A stretch of DNA of 64,000 bases, from assembly GCA_958450325.1 (NCBI GenBank), contig OY288244.1, positions 36,083,424 through 36,147,423 of the forward strand, in the 5' to 3' direction. The notes under the pieces were generated by a model, which ran no database searches, was not told the DNA's origin, and saw only the letters and a list, made by a program, of their open reading frames with translations. The stretch comes from Agrostemma githago (taxonomy: Eukaryota > Streptophyta > Magnoliopsida > Caryophyllales > Caryophyllaceae). The position numbers and the translations under genes are program-made. Below are positions 35,744-47,035 of this stretch, piece after piece (within the stretch, counting starts at the first letter, position 1; each line of letters opens with the position of its first letter).

Positions 35744-36709
35744 TCAATTCTGAACAAGGTGGTCATAGTATATAAGAAGAGTAAGACTGCTAATAGGCGG
35801 CTCGTAAGGCAAGACGACATACACACCAAATTTCTTAAATTTCCTCCAAGGCTTATCATCGAGTATATATTGCACAAGAGAATAGTTAGAACTCTCAAAA
35901 TCAGTCAAAACATCAATCTTACTTGCCTCGCTTTCTTTAGGAAGGTTGTCTAAATCTGACAAGTCCAAACTCAAACAAATTAGCTTCAAAGAATTATCAC
36001 AATCCTCCTCATAAATCATAAGCTCAAACAAAGGGTCAAGAGATATCTGATCAAGACAATTAATGGGTAAAAGGGATTCGTCCTCAATATAGGGGAAAAA
36101 TTCAAATTTCTCTAGAATGGGTTTCTCAAATAAATCATCCTCGATATCCCATCTATCCACATATTTATCACTCAATGAATCATCAAAAAGTGTATTATCC
36201 TCTTCCCTTTGATTTTTCCTCTCAAGCTCAAGATCCTCTCTTTTATTTAATTCTTTCTCCAAAATCTCATAATTGACATCAAATGACACTCCGTCAAAAT
36301 CACACAAATCAAAATCCTTAATGTTGTCCTTAGTTGAAAGAACAATATTTAGAACATCCAAACACACATTATCCTCAAAAAATACACATTCCAACTCAAT
36401 GGCATGAACATTCACAAAGTCGGGGGAAGGTTGAATTAAAGTGTTTGGTAGTTGGTTTAAAGAAGGATGAGATGGTTCACAAGGATCAAAATCATGGAAA
36501 TCAACATCATGAATCGTATTATCTTTCATGGGGGATTGGGGAACTTGGATAGATTGAACATTATACACATCATCATCATCATCTTCATCATCAATTATGT
36601 TCATAGGAGATGGAGATGAAACACTTACCTGAAGGTTATTGGCTACTTCTATAGGCGAACCCGATTGACTTTGTTGCTTTTCGTCGACTAATTGGGTAAG
36701 AGCTAGCAA
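35744..36709 (-). CDS. Acidic ORF of the Athila-like family, copy B
   Basis: This intact 321-codon frame starts MLALTQLVDEKQQSQSGSP. It is rich in Asp and Glu, with a poly-Asp run near residue 42 and alternating hydrophobic/acidic blocks (DLFEKPILEKFEFFPYIEDE, LSDLDNLPKE). No catalytic or zinc motif is seen. It is conserved in copy A apart from a frameshift, which could reflect recent duplication and not selection. It lies just downstream of the gag fragment. Function unknown. Confidence 0.5.
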   Translation of the reverse strand: MLALTQLVDEKQQSQSGSPIEVANNLQVSVSSPSPMNIIDDEDDDDDVYNVQSIQVPQSPMKDNTIHDVDFHDFDPCEPSHPSLNQLPNTLIQPSPDFVNVHAIELECVFFEDNVCLDVLNIVLSTKDNIKDFDLCDFDGVSFDVNYEILEKELNKREDLELERKNQREEDNTLFDDSLSDKYVDRWDIEDDLFEKPILEKFEFFPYIEDESLLPINCLDQISLDPLFELMIYEEDCDNSLKLICLSLDLSDLDNLPKESEASKIDVLTDFESSNYSLVQYILDDKPWRKFKKFGVYVVLPYEPPISSLTLLIYYDHLVQN

Positions 36710-36817
36710 CTAACCTTTTAGAGTTTCTTGATTTTGTAGGAGTTGCGTGAATTGTAGCATCAAAGCCTTGATTTCCGCCATTTCATTATTCCACCTCATC
36801 TCTGACTCAGCACTGTT

Positions 36818-37051
36818 TCAGGCTAAATATGTAAGGAGTTCCCATCGCTCCTCATAAGGAATATAATTAAACATCCCATCGCAATTTGCCTCGATATTAG
36901 CCCGTCTCTCATCATCCACACCATCATAAATCATATGACACATCTCCCAAATATCAACATGATAGCCACTTTGATAAATAAAAGACTCAAGTTTATCCCA
37001 ATAAATATGCAGTGACTCATGATTAAATTGAGGAAAGTAGAAAATAGTCAT
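36818..37051 (-). pseudogene. gag: Gag N-terminal fragment, copy B
   Basis: The start at 37051 gives MTIFYFPQFNHESLHIYWDK, and the frame continues through WEMCHMIYDGVDDERRANIE to a stop after LTYLA, about 77 codons. A full gag domain is several times longer, so this is a remnant. It is slightly longer than copy A because it lacks the early TGA. Confidence 0.7.
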
Positions 37052-37087
37052 AATGATTAGACAAATTAAAGTATATATATATATATA

Positions 37088-37092
37088 TATAC
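37088..37092. other. Target-site duplication TATAC (left)
   Basis: It matches 48583-48587 on the other side of the Tat-2 element. Confidence 0.85.
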
Positions 37093-37765
37093 TGATTGGG
37101 GTCGGCAGCCTGTCACTAATCGCCTGCCAGGCAGGCCCCAGAGGAATGCCTATAAAGCTCAAAAGTCAGTCCCTGGCAAGCAGCCAAAATAGAAACATAA
37201 ACGCTAAGGAAAGCAATCGACCGCCGGGCCAGCAAGCCAACACAGCCTGCTAGAGCCCAGCGGCCACGGTTCAAAATCCGCCTGCCCTGGGGATGTCCCT
37301 GATTTACAGGGCCAAGACCCCCAGGGGCCCTCCCGTCATTTCGCCTAAGGTAATTAGGAATGGGTGGATGGGAAGACGCCACTTGTTACCTCCTTATCCA
37401 TCCATTCCCCTCCTACTTCCCTCTCTTATGGGAAGGTATAAATACTCAACCCTTTCCCACAAGAAGGGGGTTGGATTTTATCTCTCTAGACTCTCACTCC
37501 TAAAAACGCCGCCTAGTTCCTCACGAACTAGGTTCATCAAGGCATTTCACGGACTAACTTAGGCATCGGAGAGGGTTCCCTCGGACTACCTCCAAGGCCC
37601 TGTGCGTTCATTGTGCAGGGAGCAGGCCGACTCTGCCGGGAAGGTCCGATCATAGGAGAGGGATAAAGAAGAGGTCAAGGGAAATCGAGCTGTCCATTAC
37701 TTGTCAACGTTTCAATTCACGACCCGGGATCCAGAACCGGGTTAATTGTTTCCGTGACCGGAACA
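37093..37765 (+). repeat. 5' LTR of Tat-2
   Basis: TG...CA ends and 673 bp. A TATAAATA box lies at 37437-37444, followed about 35 bp later by the likely transcription start zone. Confidence 0.93.
37437..37444 (+). promoter_or_regulatory. TATA box in the Tat-2 5' LTR
   Basis: TATAAATA, conserved at 48254-48261 in the 3' LTR and as its inverse in the solo LTR near 14456-14464. Confidence 0.6.
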
Positions 37766-37766
37766 A

Positions 37767-37786
37767 TTTGGCGCCGTCTGTGGGGA
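37767..37786 (+). other. Primer-binding site of Tat-2
   Basis: TTTGGCGCCGTCTGTGGGGA right after the 5' LTR, a PBS common in Tat elements. Confidence 0.85.
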
Positions 37787-37860
37787 AGTTCTGGTTGTAT
37801 CCACGGATTACCCACAAAAAATCAACCATTCCTAATTACAAAAAACTAAAACAATCAATC

Positions 37861-39672
37861 ATGCCAAAAATCGTTGACGCCAGTGTGGGGGCGGGTCCGA
37901 CGGTCCCACCGGTGACCCCCCTGTATGGCATGCCACAGTCAGAGAGGATTCCTCCCGCCACGATCCTGGGGGTGGGAGGAACCAGTCTCCTAGGCGTGCC
38001 AAACGCTGCTGCAGCACCTGAGTTGGGGACACACCTAGGGCACACTCTGAATCTGACCCCAGCTCAGATTGCGCTGACAACCGCCTTCTTCTCTGCAATG
38101 CTAAACCAGGAGTTCACTCCTGAGAACCTGGTAGGCAGGGTCGCAACGGCCCCTAGGCAGCCACCCTCAATAAGCAGGGATGGAGCTGGGGGCACGAAGC
38201 GGACCGCCGCCAGAAACGCTCAGAGGAAAGCAAGAAGGACGGCACAAGTATACGCGCAGGTGCAAAGGCGTATCACAACAGGTAGCCCAGAGCCACCTGC
38301 CCAACAGCAGGCATTCTCCATTCACACAATAGAATCCGCGTCTGGAGAACATAGAGGTTTATCCCAAGGATTGCATGAGCGGATGAGGCACAGGGAGCCC
38401 ATATCTAAGCGCCTGGGAGAAAAGCAGGGCGGGGTCTTCTCCAGGTTAACGCCGGCGGTCAAGGAGCAGCAGCCCCGGGTTTGTCCCAAAGCCTGCAGTC
38501 TAGGCTCAACCGGGGGCAACCGCTTGAATCTATATACCACCAAGATGACAACCTCTGCCACTCTCAGAGAAAGAGACCCAGGCAAATCTCCCCTGAGACA
38601 GAAGACGAAGCAGCAAGCAGGCCGCCTCCAAGGCACCGCTCCCCCGGTACGAGGAAACCGATCCATAGACAATGGGATATTCGCAGTAACCAGTCTGGGA
38701 AAAGCAGGTCACGAATGGTAGGCAGGCCCACAAAAACCCCACTTCATCCTGAGGTACAAGAATACCCCATCCCGAAGATCAAAATGCCCACCATTAAGTT
38801 TGACGGGACAACAGACCCAGAGGACCACTTGGCGGCATTCGAGGGCCACATGGGCATGTACGACGTGGATGACGCTATCTGGTGCAAAGTCTTCCCAACC
38901 ACCCTGGTAGGGCTCGCACAAGGGTGGTTCAGGGACCTCCGCCAAGGATCAATCAAGTTCTTCATAGAATTGGCCGAGGTTTTCCTCGAACAATATGCAG
39001 GGAACAAAAGGAGACGTCTCACTCGCTTCGATCTTATGACCCTAAAGCAGAAAAAGGGTGAAAGTGTAAGGGAGTACCTAAGAAGGTTTGACTTATCCTA
39101 CCAGCAAGTCAGGGAGATCGATGACTCCACCGCTGCTTACGCCCTGACAATCTCCCTGCTCCCAGGAGAAATGAAAAATCAGATGATCAGGGCCCAGCCA
39201 GAAACCTTGGCCATGGCCAGGAAAATTGCTGAAGGGTTTATTCTGCAGGAAGAGTTTCACAGCCTGCCGGATACCCCTGCAGGCCAAACAAGGCCGCAAG
39301 GGGGACCGTAGGGTGGACGTGGCAGAAATGAGCCAGGCAAGCAGAGAGAAGAGGGAGACACTCCCAAAAAGGAACGCACAACATACCAAGCAAGGTTTGA
39401 CAGATACACGGCCCTCAACAGGCCGAAAGCCGAAATCTTCGAGTTGGAAAAAGAAACAGCAAAATGGGCTCGTCCAAACAAGCCGCGCAGCCCAAAAGGA
39501 GATCCCAAAAAAATTCTGCACGTTCCACGATTGCATAGGTCATACCACGGAGGAATGCCGACACTTAAAAGACGAAATAGAGAAACTAATAAGAAACGGC
39601 TGGCTGAGTAACTATGCAGCAAGGAACAAACCCCAGAAAGAGGCGGCAGACAAACCTGAGGGCTCAGCCTAA
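37861..39672 (+). pseudogene. gag: Gag of Tat-2, frameshifted
   Basis: The likely start is MPKIVDASVGAG at 37861. The frame changes between about 38481 and 38720, and back near 39226-39310. The gag domain (TIKFDGTTDPEDHLAAFEGH, WFRDLRQGSIKFF, ESVREYLRRFDLSYQQV) lies in the middle frame. A zinc-type motif, CTFHDCIGHTTEECRHLK, is in the third frame near 39515-39570. The last frame ends with TAA at 39670-39672, a few codons before the protease frame. The two frame changes mean no single gag protein can be made. Confidence 0.85.
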
Positions 39673-39678
39673 AATCGC

Positions 39679-40488
39679 ATGGTCATCCATGTAGTATCAG
39701 GAGATGCAGAGGGGCGGACCAGCATGCGTAGCCAGAAAAGGCAGATCCGCGAGCTGCGGAACCAAACTTGCTACGCCGAGAGGGCAGGCAGTCGAAGAGG
39801 CACTACCCTAAGCATCACTCCTGAAGATGCAGGGAGAGTTGTGTACCCGCATAGTGACCCTCTGGTCTTAACCCTTGAAATTAGCAACCACATTGTCAAG
39901 AGGTGTATGGTGGACACTGGCGCCTACACAAATCTCTTATACAAAGACGCTTTTGAGAAAATGAATCTAGAAAAAAGACATCTGAAGCCAGCCCCCGGAT
40001 CTTTGTATGGGTTCAATGGGGCAGGCATGCTACCCATGGGAGTTATCGATCTACCGGTGACTTTTGGGGAGGGGACCTCAGCCAGAAATGTCAGGGCGTC
40101 ATTTGTTGTGGTGGATGCCAAATCTGCGTACAACGCCCTAATAGGTCGAGCCACCCTAGATGAAATAGAAGCTGCTATATCAATTAGAGCCCTCACCATA
40201 GCCTATGTAACAGACTTCGGCATGGAAGGGAAGGTCCATGGGGATCAGGAGTCGGCCAGACACTGTTACTCTGTGGCCCTGCAAGCCCATGAGACAGAAA
40301 GAAAAGGAAAGCGAAAAGCCCAATGCTCCCCCACCAGGGAAGGTGAGATCCCGACTGCCCAGCAAGAATCAGTCCACCTAGAGCCTGAAGGGGAAAGTAT
40401 GCTGGTGGACTTAGAACCAGGAACGTATTCGCTCACTCGGCAGATGAGATGCCAGGGGTCGACCCGGCTTTTATTGTTCACAAGCTGA
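39679..40488 (+). pseudogene. pol: Protease region of Tat-2 pol
   Basis: This 269-codon frame has an aspartic protease core: VKRCMVDTGAYTNLLY (D-T-G, intact) and the later YNALIGRATLDEIEA. It is in the same frame as the end of gag, separated only by the TAA at 39670. It ends out of frame with RT: near 40420-40450 a frame change or small deletion joins it to the RT segment. Confidence 0.85.
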
Positions 40489-41312
40489 ACATTAATCCGG
40501 AGGCTCGCCCTGTGAAGCAGAAGAAAAGGAACATGTTCGCAGAAAAGGATGCAGCAATAAAAGAAGAAATAGACAAACTCCTAAAGGCGGATTTCATCGA
40601 AGTCTGTGACTATCCTAAGTGGTTAGCAAATGTTGTGATGGTAAAAAAGTCATTAGGAGCATGGAGAATGTGCGTAGACTTTACAAATCTTAACAAGGCT
40701 TGCCCTAAGGACTGCTACCCTCTGCCCAGGATAGATCAACTAGTGGACGCCACTAGTGGATACACCACGCTAAGTTTTCTGGATGCATTCTCAGGGTACC
40801 ATCAAGTGTACCTCTGGCAGCCGGATAGAGTGAGGTGCGCCTTCATAACCAGCCATGGCACCTACATGTACAAGATGATGCCATTTGGGCTGAAGAATGC
40901 AGGCGCCACCTATCAGCGATTGGTAGACAAAGTCTTCAAAAATCAAAAAGGAAGAAACTTGGAAGCCTACGTCGACGATGCAATCGTCAAAAGTAAGGGG
41001 GACAAAGAGCATCTAACAGACCTTCAGGAGACATTCTCTTCCCTACGGTCATATAAGATGAAACTGAATCCGAAAAAATGCACATTCGGGGTCCATTCCG
41101 GAAAATTCCTGGGTTTCTTGGTCTGCTCCAGGGGGATAGACGCCAACCCCGAGAAAGTTCAGGCGGTCCTAGACCTCCCGGAGCCTAAAACCATCAGGGA
41201 TATTCAGCAGCTCACAGGCAGAATGGCCACCCTGGCTCGGTTTATCGCCAGGTCAGCAGACAAGTCCACCCCTTTCTTCAAAATATTAAAAGGCAACAAG
41301 CAATTCAAATGA
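40449..41312 (+). pseudogene. pol: Reverse transcriptase region of Tat-2 pol
   Basis: Motifs in order: KADFIEVCDYPKWLANVV, RMCVDFTNLNKACPKDCYPL, MPFGLKNAGATYQRLVDKVF, catalytic YVDD at 40968-40979, and KCTFGVHSGKFLGFLV. It ends at a TGA at 41310-41312 where related elements have a tryptophan; the next segment continues in the same frame. It would copy RNA to DNA in cytoplasmic particles if the lesions were absent. Confidence 0.9.
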
Positions 41313-41342
41313 GAGGATGAACAAAAGAAAGCCTTCGAGCAA

Positions 41343-43511
41343 TTGAAGGAACACCTAAAGAAACTCCCTACCTTGGCAAGGCCGGTAGCTGGAGAAAAAA
41401 TGTACCTATACATTGCTGTCACAAACACAACGGTAAGTGCTGTCATTCTGAGGGAGGAAGCAAACTCACAGAAACCCATCTACTTTGTGAGTCACGCCCT
41501 GGGAACAGCAGAAAGAAATTACCCCTTGATAGAAAAAGCCGCCTATGCAGTCATCGTTGCAGCCAGAAAACTCAGACCCTACTTTGACGCACATCCCGTT
41601 GTGGTCCTCACCGACCAACCACTGGAAAAAGTGTTGGAAAAGTTTGAGAAGTCAGGGAGACTGCTGAAATGGGCGATCGAGTTAAGTGAGCTGGGGATAT
41701 CGTACCAGCCAAGGACAGCCATCAAAGCCCAAGCCTTGGCCGATTTCCTGGCTGAATGCTCTCATTCAGGGGAAGAGGAGCCCCCTACCGAGGAGTGGAT
41801 CGTGCACACTAATGGATTCTCAACAGCCAATGGTGCAGGTGCAGGCGTCGTGCTAACCAGCCCTGGGGGAGTGGATTTTGAGCATGCACTCAGATTCACC
41901 TTCCCAGCATCAAACAACGAGGCGGAATACGAGGCTGTGCTCACAGGGATAAAACTGGCTAAAGCCGCAGGGGCAGAGCGAGTTACACTAGCTACCGATT
42001 CTCAGCTCATTGCTAATCAAATTAACGGAGAGTATGAGGCCAGAGACCAGACCATGGCCACATACCTTGAAAAAGTAAAGCAAGAGTTGTCGGGCCTAAA
42101 GTCCTATGAAATCCAGCAAATCCCTCGATCACAGAACAACCGAGCCGACGCTCTGTCAAAACAGGCCAGCTCCAGCCTACAAGACATACGGAGATCGGTG
42201 TGGGTTGATGTTTTGCATGAAAAATCTACTAGCGCCTGTCTGGCAATTAGCACCGTCGAGCAAGGACCGGAAAATTGGATGACCCCCCTCATCCAGTTCA
42301 AAAAGCATGGCATCCTGCCATCAGATCCGATACAAAAGAGGAAGGTACAGGCCAAAGCAGCCTGGTTCATAATCATTGGCGAAGAACTCTATAAGAAATC
42401 TTTCACTTACCCTCTGCTCAAATGCTTGGGGGCAGACCAGGCTGCCGAAGTCCTGGAGGACATCCACTCAGGAATCTGTGGACATCACATCGGAGGAAGA
42501 TCGTTGGCCCACAAGGCCCTAAGGGCAGGCTACTACTGGCCTACCATGCTAAGAGATGCCAGAAGCCTGACCCAGAAGTGCAGAAAATGCCAACTCTTCG
42601 CTCCGTCAATCCATGTCCCGGCCCAGGAACTCAGGCCAATCCTATCCCCCATCCCTTTCGCTAAGTGGGGGATGGACATACTAGGACCTTTCACGGTGGC
42701 CACCGGGGGCAGGAAGTTCTTGATCGTGGCTATAGACTACTTCACCAAATGGATAGAAGCTGAAGCAGTGCCCAACATTACCGAACCAGCAGTCAGAAAA
42801 GTGATATGGCGGAATATTATCACTAGATTCGGCCTGCCAAAAATGTTGGTGTTTGATCATGGCAGGCAATTTGACAATGATCCCCTGAGAATCTGGCTAG
42901 AAAGCCACAGCATCGCGGTTGCCTACTCGGCCGTCTGCCATCCTCAAACCAACGGACAGGCAGAGGCAGCCAACAAGCAGATCTTAAATGGGCTTAAAAA
43001 GATGGTAGATGACCTCAAGGGCAGATGGGCTGACGAGCTTCCCAGCATACTCTGGTCAATCCGGACCACCCAAAAGGAATCTACAGGCCAGACTCCGTTC
43101 GGCCTAGTATATGGAGCAGAGGCTCTGCTACCAATTGAGGCCAGGATCCCATCTCTGCGCTCCCTGCAATACGACCAAACTGAGAATGAAGCTGCAATGG
43201 TTGAGGCCTTAGATCTAGTCGGTGAGATAAGGGAGGAGGCCAGTACCAACATCGTCGCCTACCAGCAACGAATGAGGAAAGCCTACAACAGAAGAGTACA
43301 TCAGAGAAATTTTCAGATGGGTGATCTTGTTCTCAGAAAAACGCAGGCTGTTGGAAAATCCAGGGAGCACGGGAAACTAAGTGCCAGCTGGGAAGGTCCA
43401 TACCAAGTAACTCAAATCCTGGGACCAGGCACATATAAAATCGCCAACCTTGAAGGACAAGAGTTGAATGCTCACTGGAACGCGGACACCCTGAAGAAAT
43501 ATTATGTCTAA
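41343..43511 (+). CDS. pol: RNase H, second RNase H and integrase of Tat-2 pol
   Basis: 722 codons without interruption. The RT-linked RNase H (YAVIVAARKLRPYFDAHPV) is followed by a second RNase H-like domain (NGAGAGVVLTSPGG, ASNNEAEYEAVLTGIKLA, ATDSQLIANQI). The integrase zinc region GHHIGG...CRKCQLF is near 42480-42600, and the core has GMDILGPF, FDHGRQFDN and NGQAEAANKQ. The C-terminal end is LEGQELNAHWNADTLKKYYV. Only the upstream TGA separates it from RT. The length and open frame suggest recent inactivation. Confidence 0.92.
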   Translation: MKEHLKKLPTLARPVAGEKMYLYIAVTNTTVSAVILREEANSQKPIYFVSHALGTAERNYPLIEKAAYAVIVAARKLRPYFDAHPVVVLTDQPLEKVLEKFEKSGRLLKWAIELSELGISYQPRTAIKAQALADFLAECSHSGEEEPPTEEWIVHTNGFSTANGAGAGVVLTSPGGVDFEHALRFTFPASNNEAEYEAVLTGIKLAKAAGAERVTLATDSQLIANQINGEYEARDQTMATYLEKVKQELSGLKSYEIQQIPRSQNNRADALSKQASSSLQDIRRSVWVDVLHEKSTSACLAISTVEQGPENWMTPLIQFKKHGILPSDPIQKRKVQAKAAWFIIIGEELYKKSFTYPLLKCLGADQAAEVLEDIHSGICGHHIGGRSLAHKALRAGYYWPTMLRDARSLTQKCRKCQLFAPSIHVPAQELRPILSPIPFAKWGMDILGPFTVATGGRKFLIVAIDYFTKWIEAEAVPNITEPAVRKVIWRNIITRFGLPKMLVFDHGRQFDNDPLRIWLESHSIAVAYSAVCHPQTNGQAEAANKQILNGLKKMVDDLKGRWADELPSILWSIRTTQKESTGQTPFGLVYGAEALLPIEARIPSLRSLQYDQTENEAAMVEALDLVGEIREEASTNIVAYQQRMRKAYNRRVHQRNFQMGDLVLRKTQAVGKSREHGKLSASWEGPYQVTQILGPGTYKIANLEGQELNAHWNADTLKKYYV

Positions 43512-44164
43512 ACCAGGTCTAAAGATAGTTTTATTTTGCTGAAAACAATGGCGGAGAACGGTCAAAAAAATGTCGACGGCTCCGACCACCCTTATGTCAA
43601 AAAAGTGTTATAAAGAAATGAGATCTTCAGATTCATACTCGTTGCCTGTTCAAACTTGCGTTTTCACACACAAACGAGCAGGGGGCAATATGGGGAGGCC
43701 CCTCTGTTGCCAAAGCTAAAGAAAATGAGCACCCCAACAAAAATTCCAAACCTCCCTGCTTACCTCTGGGCAGGCAGGGGGCAGATCCCCTGGACTTTTG
43801 AACAAAAGCCAGGGACAGGCCAGATCAACAAGGACTGGGGGCAAGCTCCCCAACCTTGTATAGAAAACGCAGACCTCCCTGCCTACCTCTGGGCAGGCAG
43901 GGGACAAGCCCCCTGGATTCCAAGCAGAAACCAGGGACAAGCTATGCTAGGCACGACTAACATTGGGGAAAGATCCTCCGAGTTCTAGATCAAGCATACC
44001 TTAAAGAAGCAAAGAAAAGAAAAATATTCCACAACAAAAACCCGTGAAGGGTAGAAGGTCTTTACAAAGTTAAGGCGAAGAAACCAAAGTGACCAATATT
44101 ACAAGCAAGCTGGCCATAACACAGGCTCAGCACAGAAAAGTAAGACTATTACAAGAAAGGAGCG
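43512..44164. repeat. Spacer with a 123-bp tandem duplication
   Basis: CCTCCCTGCTTACCTCTGGG and what follows at 43751 recurs at 43874, giving a 123-bp period. Each unit carries GGCAGGCAGGGG and CCCTGGA blocks. An earlier GAGCAGGGGGCAATATGGGG at about 43677-43697 resembles a polypurine tract placed internally. No gene on either strand. Confidence 0.65.
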
Positions 44165-46458
44165 TCACGGAGCATCCTGGCGAGGGCCGGCATCTGCCTC
44201 AGGCTGACTGGCCGCCCGAGCTTCATTCTTGGCGGTATAAAGACTCCGGAAGGTTTCCTCAGTAAAGGTAGAGAACATTTCCCCTATCACCTCCATCACC
44301 AACTCCAGGGAAGAGTTGGCACCGCTTGCGAAGCTGGCATCCACCGCAGCTTCAGTCTCCTCTGCCAGGGTCTCCTTCTCTTTCTTCCATTCTCCTTTAG
44401 CCTGTTCAAAAGTTGAGTTAGCTCTGGACAACTGCTCCTCCAAGTCAGCCACTCTCCCCTTTAAGTGCCCCATCTCAGCCAAAGAGAGATTAGATCGATC
44501 CATCGACAGGCGGCTCTCCTTCAAATCAGCCTCCAGCTTAGCTATTTCCTTCACAGCCCTCTCCCCCTGCAGCCGCCACTGACCAGCCTGCTTCTTTACC
44601 TCCTCTAGCTCGCCCTTCTGCCTTGCCAGCTTATCCTTCAAAGAGCTTATCAAGGAAATATCCCTCTCTACCATGGCCAGGCGGTCAGGAGGAGGAGCCC
44701 CGGGTGTGATCGTCAGTTCTTCATCACTCAGGCGGCTGAGAGCCGCCAGCTCGGCAGACGCCAGCAGAACCTTAGAGGTACGCTGGATGTACTGAAGAAC
44801 TTGATGAGAAGTTGAAGTCACAGTTTTGGTGAGGCGGTCAACCAAGATGGCCCCAGAATCAGAAAGCAGGCCTGACACATCCACGCTGTCACCAGCAGTG
44901 TAGTGGAACTCTGCGTTTTCCTCCGAGAAGGGGGTACTTGGAAGTTCACGGGCAGGGCGCTTCGCCTCAGGGGTGGTAACATCCGCCTCCAGATCCACCA
45001 CATCAGCACTAGGAGGTTCCCTGTCTCTTTTACTCCTCAACTCCAAGGGAACACTTTCCCCAGTTTCCTCGGAATTCCCAGGCTGCGTTCCCTGAGAAGC
45101 TCCAGAAGTGACCTCAGCCTCCCCCTCATGGATGCTGGGGGTAGGAGTCGCCGGCTTCGACGAAGGCAGCCGGGGAGGGAGAGGCAATTTTCGACCAGGC
45201 GCAAAGTCTTTCACAAGCTTCATTAAGGCTTTGCTCCCTTTCCTGAAATTCACAGGGAGAGAAGGACGCTTTGAAAGAACGACTAGATCCTCACTCCAGC
45301 CCAGCCTCCTGACTTGCTTCTTTGTCCAACGCCAAGTATAGGAATCTGCAGAAAGGGAAAGGCGGTCATCTAAAAAGCAGGGAGAAATAAAGTCTCTGGA
45401 AAATCGTGACAGCAAAAACTCCCTAGAACTACCTTCAAGGCCAGGAATCAGGCCCAAGGGGAGCAAGTACTCGTCTGTCGTAATAAGCTCCGCGTGAGGG
45501 AGCCAGAAGGCAGGGCCAAAGGTGCCATGTTTGTCCGCAACAATTTCAAACTTTTGAATCAAAATCTCCTCCTTCGCGCTCAACTTGACCTCCAGGGCCT
45601 TCCCCCCGACGCCTGGGCGGTACTCCTCGCGCGTTTCCATGCGGGTGTGGACATGATTCCTAAAATGCCTAGGAATCTTCCACCCTGACGCGCTATGGAC
45701 GTATAGAAAGTTATTTTTCCAGTCTTTTAGGCTGCTCAAAGCTGGCCAGACCAAGGCATACTTCTTCTGCCTCTGCAGAGACCAATAACCAGGGGAGCCA
45801 TCCCCCCCGACGAGGACACCATTTGAAGACCGACCATAAAGCGAAGGACGTCAATATAAGGCCCCTCACCGTGAAAAAGGCAGGTCCAGGTGTAAGCTAC
45901 TAAGGATCTAATGGCAGTGGCAGTCAGCTAGGCAATGACGACGTTCATCCTCCTGAATGTTTCCTCCAGGAAAGGATGTAGTGGGAATCGCAGGCCAAAT
46001 TCTAAGGCCTTGTGGTAGACGGCCACGCAACCCTCCGGAGGACAGCACACTGTGTCCCTTTCCCCCGGAATTACGACTGTGTACCCTTCCCCGAAGTTAT
46101 AAAACTGTTCAATTGCCCTAGCAGCATTGCTCTCCAGAATCAGGTCCCTGTTCTTGGCCTCAGGGTAAGTCTTTAGGGGGATCAAATACTTTTTCTTATC
46201 CAAGTAATAGGTCCTCCCCCTCTCCCTGTGGATGAGGGGGCCGACAACCGTGGAAGGGTCCACCTCCAGAGCCTCGTCATCGGAATCGACCACATCAAAG
46301 GTGGCAGGTTCGGGTGACTCAGCACCCTCCCCCCTGTGATGATCATCCTCTTCCCGAGGGCCGACCCCTGAGGAAGAAGCTAGGTCACGCTGGCCACCGT
46401 CGCCATCCCCAGTTCCCCCGAGCAAAGAATTAAAAGAAAGGGGACGAACTCGCGACAT
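44165..46458 (-). pseudogene. Antisense gypsy-type-transposon ORF of Tat-2 (two frames)
   Basis: The N-terminal frame 46458-45928 starts MSRVRPLSFNSLLGGTGDGD and holds the 'putative gypsy type transposon' domain start (YHKALEFGLRFPLHPFLEET). A stop then separates it from the rest (45754-44165, 529 codons). That part carries the remaining domain (GWKIPRHFRNHV), a Ser/Pro/Glu-rich linker and a long C-terminal coiled coil (about residues 350-490, for example KLEADLKESRLSMDRSNLSL). An intron may bridge 45928-45754; I could not choose its ends with confidence. ORFs of this type are element-borne and of unknown function. Confidence 0.75.
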
Positions 46459-47035
46459 ATTGGCTATGGAAGGGAAAAAAGAGGGGGAAAAGGTTTAAAG
46501 AAGAACTTCTAACCTAATGACGCTGATAAGTCGCCGGAAACAGTGACAGAGGGTACTCCTTGCTCCTCGAAGAATGCTCAGCAACAAAAGCGATTTGAGA
46601 GTGTAAGGAGTTGGAAATCTCAGAAAAAGTAAAAAGAGAAAATGGAGGGGAAGAAGGGCTTTTATAAAGCCCAAGAAGCCCAAGAGGCGACTTCCCTGAC
46701 AAGACCCCCAACAGTCTCCCACGTGTCGCGCGCTGAACACGGGCTGTTCACCCCTTCCCGAGAAGGGCCTCCAAAAACTAAAGTGGCAGAGGGAAAAAAT
46801 CGACCCACGACGTCATCCGCGCATTCAAAAAAAACGAAAAAACGAAGCTGATTAAATTTCATTTCATTAGCCTTAAAGAAAGGGGAAAATTACATCTTGT
46901 GCCGAACCAGAAAAGAAAATACATAAGGCCTAAAAATTCCGGCCCGACAAGCCCACACCCTGCTACGCAGGCCTAATCGTCATCCAAATCTGGGGAACGG
47001 TCCCCAGGGCTGCCTTGGCTCCCAAAATCCGAGCC
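46459..47035. other. Promoter side of the antisense ORF; no gene
   Basis: Contains the upstream region of the antisense ORF, with no recognised domain. TTTATAAAGCCC near 46658-46669 (minus GGGCTTTATAAA) is a possible TATA element for it. Confidence 0.4.

Larger units (their letters stand above)
34690..37092 (-). mobile_element. Athila-type internal region, copy B (part left of the Tat-2 insertion)
   Basis: It aligns with copy A at 29911-32320. Its remaining 5' part, with the PBS, resumes at 48583-48679 after the nested element. Both copies share the TAG after ETLKG (36717-36719 in B), which separates a short upstream frame from the acidic ORF, so that stop predates the duplication. Confidence 0.8.
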
